Assembly (NCBI RefSeq): GCF_002872475.1
Contig: NZ_CP025682.1
Coordinates: 2,852,001-2,916,000 of the forward strand
Reading direction: 5' to 3'
Source: Pseudazoarcus pumilus
GTDB taxonomy: Bacteria > Pseudomonadota > Gammaproteobacteria > Burkholderiales > Rhodocyclaceae
DNA length: 64,000 bases
Shown here: piece after piece, positions 59,195-64,000 of the stretch
Layout: every line of letters begins with the position of its first letter
How positions within the stretch are numbered: position 1 is the first letter of the stretch
Program-made: the position numbers and the translations under genes
The notes under the pieces: generated by a model
Told to the model about the DNA's origin: nothing
Seen by the model: only the letters and a program-made list of their open reading frames with translations
Databases searched by the model: none

Positions 59195-60130
59195 ATGAAC
59201 ACCGACGCCATCACCCGGCCACGCCACGAGGTCTTGCGCTCTGTCCGTCGCTTTCTGGCGCGCGCGAGTCAACTGCCCAGCCCGCAGGGCACGGCGCTGA
59301 GTTTGATTGAACTTGCGCAGGATCCCACCGCCGGCCTGGGCGAGATCGTCGAAGTGATCCGCAGCGACCCTGCGCTGACGGCATTCGTGCTGCGCGCGGC
59401 CACCACCGCCCGTCATCGTCCGATGCGCGGCACGCTCAGCATCGAGGTCGCGGTGCAACGCCTGGGCACCTGCGTGATCCGCATCCATGCATTGGTGCTG
59501 TCGCTGATTCCACAATGCGAACGTATGCGCTGCGAAGGCTTCGACTATCACCGCTTCTGGATTGCCTCTTTGCACACCGCCTTGCTCGCCGAGGCGCTGG
59601 CCGCGCGCCTCGCGGACCGCTCGGCCGACGAGGGCTTTACGCTGGGCCTGCTTGCCGGCATCGGCCGGCTCGCCTTCGCCACCGCTGAACCGGAAGAGTA
59701 CGCCCGCCTTCTCGCCTTCGCGCGCCAGTCCGGCAGCGAAATCGAAACGCTCGAACGTGAGGCCTTCGGCTTCGACCACGACGAACTCGCGGCCGTGCTG
59801 CTCACCGACTGGACCCTGCCGAGTTCGATGGCCGACATCGTTTACTGGCAACGCGATCCCGAGGGCGGCGGCTTCGCGGCCGGCTCCACGCAGGCGCTGC
59901 TGGCCGACAGCCTGTATCTGGCACGACTGCTCGCCGAGCGCATGTTCACCGACGACACCGACGGTACGCTGCGCGCGATCGCGCGCCGCCGGGCCGCCAC
60001 CCTGGGCATCGGCCCGGCCGATCTGCAGCGCCTCTTCGAGATGTCGCTGCTGCCGCTACGGCAGTGGTCGATCATGATCGGCCTGCCGATGCCGCCGATT
60101 GATCCCGGTCGGCTCAAGCTCGCCGACTAG
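59195..60130 (+). CDS. HDOD-domain signalling protein
   Basis: A 311-residue protein whose main part (about residues 30-230) is an HDOD domain: LSLIELAQDPTAGLGEIVEVI, RSDPALTAFVLRAATTAR and VQRLGTCVIRIHALVLSL. The HD metal pair is replaced, as usual for HDOD, so it is not an active phosphodiesterase. Such proteins are adaptors in c-di-GMP, chemotaxis or stress signalling. GAGAGG precedes the ATG at 59195; an ATG three codons earlier is possible. It ends in a 4-nt overlap with the convergent methyltransferase gene. Confidence 0.85.
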   Translation: MNTDAITRPRHEVLRSVRRFLARASQLPSPQGTALSLIELAQDPTAGLGEIVEVIRSDPALTAFVLRAATTARHRPMRGTLSIEVAVQRLGTCVIRIHALVLSLIPQCERMRCEGFDYHRFWIASLHTALLAEALAARLADRSADEGFTLGLLAGIGRLAFATAEPEEYARLLAFARQSGSEIETLEREAFGFDHDELAAVLLTDWTLPSSMADIVYWQRDPEGGGFAAGSTQALLADSLYLARLLAERMFTDDTDGTLRAIARRRAATLGIGPADLQRLFEMSLLPLRQWSIMIGLPMPPIDPGRLKLAD

Positions 60131-60891
60131 ACCCGCCGCATGGCGTACACGACGAAGGCCGGATGCCGCTGGGAAGTGGCCACCCGTACTTCGCGCAAGG
60201 CCACGTCGAATCCGGCCGCGGCCACCCGCGCGGCGATGTCGTGCACGCTGTGTCGCCAGAAGGTCAGCACCGACTTCGGCCCACTCGCGCGGCTGTCGTG
60301 ATACTCGGCTTCGCCATCCACGATGACCCGCCCGTCCTCGATGCGCGCCAAGCGCCGCGTTACTGGGATGTCGTACAAGGGCACGCTGAATACCAGCGCT
60401 CCTCCGGGGCGCAGGATGCGCGCGCATTCGGCATATCCGGCAAGATCGTCGGGAACATGCTCGAAGACCTGGTTCGACGTCACCAGATCGAGCGAGGCGT
60501 CGGCGAACGAGGTGGCCTGTACGTCCTCGCAGCGCACGCCGTCGACCAACGTGCCCGAGGCCACGCCCTCGAAATACTCGCTGGCGACCACGTCGGGCAG
60601 TTCGCGCCGCAGGAAATCCAGCGTCGCGCCGTAGGTCGACATCTCCCACGCCTTACGCACCGGCGTGCCCGCCATGTGCTCGCGGATCACCGGAATCAGG
60701 CTCAGATTGGTGCCGTTGGCACGACAGCGCAGACAGCGCGTCATGAACGGATCGGGACGCAGCGACACGAACACGCGCCCGCCGCAATTGGGGCAGCGCC
60801 CGCGCCCGACGCGCCAGCCCAGCGGCGAGCCGGCCCAGCCGAGATAGCGTAGCGCGGCGCGCCAGCGTGGAGCGAGGGAGGATGGGATCAA
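60127..60891 (-). CDS. Class I SAM methyltransferase with zinc ribbon
   Basis: A 254-residue methyltransferase. The N-terminus carries two CxxC pairs, CPNCGGRVF and CLRCRANGTN, forming a zinc ribbon of the kind seen in sugar or cell-surface modifying methyltransferases. The catalytic region is a type 11 methyltransferase: EYFEGVASGTLVDGVRCEDV gives strand two, DLVTSNQVFEHVPDDLAGYA the motif after it, and RPGGALVFSVPLYD the post-motif. The classic GxGxG is poorly kept. The best start is a TTG at 60891 since no ATG or GTG precedes the zinc ribbon, so the true start may differ. It may act on polysaccharide. Confidence 0.75.
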   Translation of the reverse strand: MIPSSLAPRWRAALRYLGWAGSPLGWRVGRGRCPNCGGRVFVSLRPDPFMTRCLRCRANGTNLSLIPVIREHMAGTPVRKAWEMSTYGATLDFLRRELPDVVASEYFEGVASGTLVDGVRCEDVQATSFADASLDLVTSNQVFEHVPDDLAGYAECARILRPGGALVFSVPLYDIPVTRRLARIEDGRVIVDGEAEYHDSRASGPKSVLTFWRHSVHDIAARVAAAGFDVALREVRVATSQRHPAFVVYAMRRV

Positions 60892-60960
60892 CTGGTCGCC
60901 ACCGGCAAGAGTCGCAGTGGCGCGAACTTAACACGAGCATGTCCAGGCCGGCTGCGACGA

Positions 60961-60989
60961 TTGTGCCGCCGGCGGGGCTCCGCTAGCAT
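60961..60989 (+). promoter_or_regulatory. Candidate promoter of the second AGCS gene
   Basis: TTGTGC (60961-60966) and TAGCAT (60984-60989) with a 17-bp spacer. A near-palindrome CATCGGTTCGAACGATG (60987-61003) overlaps the -10 and may be an operator. The 97-nt leader then forms a CTGCGGC/GCCGCAG hairpin (61063-61080) shortly before the ribosome-binding site. Confidence 0.4.
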
Positions 60990-61100
60990 CGGTTCGAACG
61001 ATGTCCGGGCGGGCCGCGGGCGCGCCCTCCAGCCCTCATGCGCGCGGCGCATGCGGCTCACCCTGCGGCCTGCGCCGCAGACCAGACGGAGCGCGCCGAC

Positions 61101-62522
61101 ATGACCCTGGTGATCGACTTCCTCAACGACATCCTGTGGGGCTACGTCCTCGTCTACGGTCTGCTCGCGGTGGGCGTGTTCTTCACGCTGCGGCTGGGCT
61201 TCCTGCAGTTCCGGCACTTCCCGGAGATGATCCGCTCGATCACCGGCTCGCGCGAACACGACGCCGGCGGCATCACCCCGTTCCAGGCGCTATGCACCAG
61301 CCTCGCCTCGCGCGTGGGCACCGGCAATCTCGCGGGTGTCGCGGTGGCGATCGCGCTGGGCGGGCCGGGTGCGATCTTCTGGATGTGGATGGTGGCGCTG
61401 GTCGGCATGGCAACGGCCTATGCCGAGAGTACGCTGGCGCAACTGTACAAGGTACGCGGACACAGCGATCACGGCCTGTATCGTGGCGGACCGGCCTTCT
61501 ACATCGCCCGCGGGCTGAAGATGCCGTGGCTGGCGGTGGCCTTCTCGCTGTGTCTGATCCTCGCCTTCGGGCTGGTCTTCAACGCGGTACAGGCCAATTC
61601 CATCGCCGAGGCGATCGAGGGCGCCTTCGGCGTGCCCAAGATGGGGGTGGGCGTGGGCGTCGCGGTGCTCGCCGGCATCGTGATCTTCGGCGGCATCCGC
61701 AAGATCGCGCGCGTGGCCGAGCTGGTGATACCCGTCATGGCCGCGCTGTACCTGCTGATGGCGCTCGTCATCCTGGCGATGAACCTCTCCGAGGTGCCGG
61801 CCGCCATCGCGCTGATACTCAAGAGCGCCTTCGGCATCGAGCAGGCCTTCGGCGGCGTCCTCGGTGCGATGCTCAACGGCATCAAGCGCGGCCTGTTCTC
61901 GAACGAGGCCGGCATGGGCTCGGCCCCCAACATCGCCGCGGTCGCCGTGCCGCAACCCCACCACCCGTCGTCGCAGGGTTTCGTGCAGGCACTGGGCGTG
62001 TTCATCGACACCCTCTTGATCTGCACCGCGACGGCCGTCGTGATCCTGCTCTCGGGCGTGTTCACCCCGGGGAGCGAGCTGACCGGCATCGTGCTGACGC
62101 AGGCGGCGGTCGAATCGCAGATCGGCAGCTTCGGGCGCTACTTCATCGCCGTCGCGATCTTCTTCTTCGCCTTCACGTCGATCATCGGCAACTATTCCTA
62201 CGCGGAGAACGCGCTGGCCTACCTCGGCCTGGACGGGCGGACCGGCATCACGGTGCTGCGCTGCGGCGTGCTGGCGATGGTGCTGTGGGGCGCGTGGGAG
62301 GCGGTCGCGACGGTGTTCAATGCGGCCGACGCTGCAATGGGTCTGATGGCGACGATCAACCTGATCGCCATCGTCCTGCTGTCCAAACTGGTCGTGAAGC
62401 TCACGCGCGACTACTTCGCGCAGAAGGCCGCCGGCCGGGAGCCGCGCTTCAACGCCGACGACTATCCCGAACTGGCCGACCAGATCGACACCACCATCTG
62501 GCGCGGCCGCGGGAAGGAATGA
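61101..62522 (+). CDS. AGCS-family sodium:amino-acid symporter
   Basis: A 473-residue carrier of the alanine/glycine:cation symporter family. ITPFQALCTSLASRVGTGNL, VAIALGGPGAIFWMWM and IKRGLFSNEAGMGSAPNIAA are the substrate- and sodium-site motifs, and eleven spans are expected. It matches the classic DagA/AlsT pattern (SRVGTGN) better than the first AGCS protein at 3.2 kb does. CGGAG precedes the ATG at 61101. It converges with the BCCT gene, ending 31 bp from its stop. Confidence 0.9.
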   Translation: MTLVIDFLNDILWGYVLVYGLLAVGVFFTLRLGFLQFRHFPEMIRSITGSREHDAGGITPFQALCTSLASRVGTGNLAGVAVAIALGGPGAIFWMWMVALVGMATAYAESTLAQLYKVRGHSDHGLYRGGPAFYIARGLKMPWLAVAFSLCLILAFGLVFNAVQANSIAEAIEGAFGVPKMGVGVGVAVLAGIVIFGGIRKIARVAELVIPVMAALYLLMALVILAMNLSEVPAAIALILKSAFGIEQAFGGVLGAMLNGIKRGLFSNEAGMGSAPNIAAVAVPQPHHPSSQGFVQALGVFIDTLLICTATAVVILLSGVFTPGSELTGIVLTQAAVESQIGSFGRYFIAVAIFFFAFTSIIGNYSYAENALAYLGLDGRTGITVLRCGVLAMVLWGAWEAVATVFNAADAAMGLMATINLIAIVLLSKLVVKLTRDYFAQKAAGREPRFNADDYPELADQIDTTIWRGRGKE

Positions 62523-62553
62523 CCGCCGCCTCACCGTACCGGCGAACCCCAGC

Positions 62554-64000
62554 TCAGACCTCGCGCGACTGCGGCGGCGCGTCCGCTTGGAGCGGCGACG
62601 CCGCCTGACGCTCCGCCTCGAGTCGCGCCTCCTCGGCCTCGACCAGCCGCTGCATGCGCTCCCACATGATGGCCTCGTGCAGTTCGCGCTGGCGACGCTC
62701 GTCGCGCAGCGCCTTGAGCAGCGAGGCGGCCATGAACAGCATCAGCACCATGAAGGGAAAGGCGGCGACGATGGACATGGTCTGCAGCGCGGCCAGCCCG
62801 CCGGAGAGCAGCAGCACGCCGGCCACCGCCACCTGGATGACGCCCCAGCTCAGGCGCAGAAGGCGGCTGGGCACGAGCGCGCCGCGACTGGTGAACATGC
62901 CCAGCACGAAGGTCGCCGAGTTGGCCGAGGTGATCACGAACAGCACGATGAGCACCAGCATCGCCACGCCCAGCACATCGGCGCCGGGCAGCCAGTCGAG
63001 CGTCGCGAACAGCGCCGAGCTCATCTCGACGACGACCGCATCGCCGATCCCGGCCCCGTCGAACATCTCGAAGTACAGCGCCGAACCGCCGAAGGTCGCG
63101 AACCACAGCGCGCTGAGCAGTACCGGCATGCCGATCACGCCCAGCACGAACTCGCGGATCGTGCGGCCACGCGAGATGCGAGCGATGAAGCTGCCCACGA
63201 ACGGCGCCCACGACAGCCCCCAGGCCCAGTAGAAGATGGTCCAGCGCTCGACCCAGTCGTCACCCGTGTACGGGGTCATCAGCAGGCTCATGCCGATCAT
63301 GTTGGCGAAATAGTCGCCGATGGCGTTGGTCATCGCCGCGGTGATGAAGTCGGTCGGCCCCGTGAAGAACACGAACAGCAGCAGCACCGCGGCGAGCACC
63401 ATGTTGGCATCGCTGACGTAGCGCACGCCGCTCTCCAGCGGAAGCAGCGAACACAGCAGGAACACCACGGTGATGCCACCGAGAATCTTGAGCTGTGGCG
63501 CGACGCCGAAGGCCACGTCGCCCACCGCGCCCAGACCGCTGTTGATCTGGATCACCCCCAGGCCCAGGGTGGTCGCGACGCCGAACACCGTGGACACCAC
63601 CGCCAGCACGTTGATGGCGTGACCCAGCGATCCGCCCGCGCGATCTCCGATGCTGGCACGGAAAGTCTCGCTGATCAGCCCGGGACGCTGCTGACGGAAG
63701 CGCACGTAGGCGATCGCCAGGCCGACCACGGCGAAGTTGGCCCACTGGTGAAAGCCCCAGTGGAACAGCGAATACTGCATGGCCAGCCGCGCGGCCTCGG
63801 CGCTGCGCGCATCGGCGCGGCCCAGCGGCGGCTCGACGTAATGCGTCATCGGCTCGGCCACGCCCCAGAACACCAGGCCGACGCCCATGCCGGCCGAAAA
63901 GATCATGCCCAGCCAGGTCGGATACGAGAACTCGGGCACTTCGCCGTCGGCCCCCAGACGGATGCGGCCATAGTCCGACAGCGCCACGCTGAGGCAGAAC
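62554..64000 (-). CDS. BCCT-family transporter (5' end beyond window)
   Basis: At least 481 residues of a betaine/choline/carnitine transporter; the reading frame is open to the window edge and the first two or three spans' worth of coding sequence lies outside. The core signature is RWTIFYWAWGLSWAPFVG followed by FIARISRGRTIREFV, with FSAGMGVGLVFWGVAEP near the visible N-terminus. The C-terminal 65 residues are hydrophilic and charged, like the osmosensing tails of BetP-type carriers. It imports an osmoprotectant such as glycine betaine, choline or perhaps ectoine, driven by sodium or protons. The visible GTG at 63987 is an internal Val, not the start. Confidence 0.92.
   Translation of the reverse strand, partial: FCLSVALSDYGRIRLGADGEVPEFSYPTWLGMIFSAGMGVGLVFWGVAEPMTHYVEPPLGRADARSAEAARLAMQYSLFHWGFHQWANFAVVGLAIAYVRFRQQRPGLISETFRASIGDRAGGSLGHAINVLAVVSTVFGVATTLGLGVIQINSGLGAVGDVAFGVAPQLKILGGITVVFLLCSLLPLESGVRYVSDANMVLAAVLLLFVFFTGPTDFITAAMTNAIGDYFANMIGMSLLMTPYTGDDWVERWTIFYWAWGLSWAPFVGSFIARISRGRTIREFVLGVIGMPVLLSALWFATFGGSALYFEMFDGAGIGDAVVVEMSSALFATLDWLPGADVLGVAMLVLIVLFVITSANSATFVLGMFTSRGALVPSRLLRLSWGVIQVAVAGVLLLSGGLAALQTMSIVAAFPFMVLMLFMAASLLKALRDERRQRELHEAIMWERMQRLVEAEEARLEAERQAASPLQADAPPQSREV

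Noticed and set aside
3164-62522. The two AGCS symporters as a tandem or recent duplication
   Set aside because: They differ in signature motifs and lie 57 kb apart with different neighbours.
1-64000. CRISPR arrays, insertion sequences, tRNA or rRNA genes
   Set aside because: No regularly spaced repeats, transposase-like proteins, TTCGA-type tRNA arms with matching stems, or rRNA sequence were seen.

Overview
This window comes from a GC-rich chromosome whose codon usage and gene families suggest a free-living betaproteobacterium, most likely in or near the Azoarcus/Thauera group of Rhodocyclales. That placement is an inference from gene content, not from a marker gene. Coding density is high, many neighbours overlap by 4 nt (ATGA), and no rRNA, tRNA, IS element, prophage or CRISPR array was seen. 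It reads as ordinary chromosome with one small toxin-antitoxin cassette and two dispersed-repeat-like elements.

Layout. 0.2-2.9 kb: purine phosphoribosyltransferase, DUF1840 protein, WYL regulator, Phd/VapC-type toxin-antitoxin pair. 3.2-10.2 kb: AGCS symporter, ABM monooxygenase, VOC protein, EAL protein, cell-wall amidase, MurB, PACE efflux protein, MFS transporter. 10.3-14.9 kb: a complete branched-chain amino-acid type ABC importer in the order ATPase-ATPase-permease-permease-binding protein. 15.0-19.1 kb: a five-gene signalling operon (coiled-coil diguanylate cyclase, SpoIIAB-like kinase, STAS-like protein, membrane PP2C phosphatase, periplasmic binding protein) resembling the Pseudomonas SiaABCD c-di-GMP switch. 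19.1-23.5 kb: OmpR-type response regulator and hybrid histidine kinase, divergent to a diiron oxygenase. 23.7-28.3 kb: AMP nucleosidase, DsbA-like protein, SAF-domain oxidoreductase, two small envelope proteins. 28.4-32.3 kb: three overlapping or abutting genes for an ectoine/diaminobutyrate-type catabolic route. 32.3-37.2 kb: a 610-bp non-coding stretch, hydrolase, PilZ protein, small membrane protein, retropepsin-like protease, release factor 3. 37.3-44.3 kb: a tartrate-use region (ttdAB, LysR regulator, ttuC, tripartite tricarboxylate transporter with fused TctA-TctB). 44.5-47.1 kb: 5-oxoprolinase pxpBCA. 47.2-56.1 kb: lipoprotein, NamZ-like muramidase, thioesterase, LOG protein, selD, MFS transporter, a thioredoxin-methyltransferase-cupin set, and others. 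56.1-64 kb: ammonium transporter with a candidate sigma-54 promoter and NtrC site, Ycf46-like AAA ATPase, HDOD protein, methyltransferase, second AGCS symporter and a BCCT transporter cut by the window end.

Themes. Carboxylate, amino-acid and osmolyte uptake and breakdown dominate (two AGCS, BCCT, ABC, TTT, Amt, pxp, ectoine-type genes). A second theme is c-di-GMP and sensory signalling (EAL, GGDEF, PilZ, HDOD, two-component system, PP2C module). The most unusual object is the SiaABCD-like module with an slr1658/slr1659-type kinase/STAS pair and an added binding protein. The best-supported regulatory sites are the NtrC/sigma-54 pair upstream of amt, the perfect operator-like repeat upstream of the toxin-antitoxin genes, and a hairpin that can hide the ribosome-binding site of the first ABC permease.
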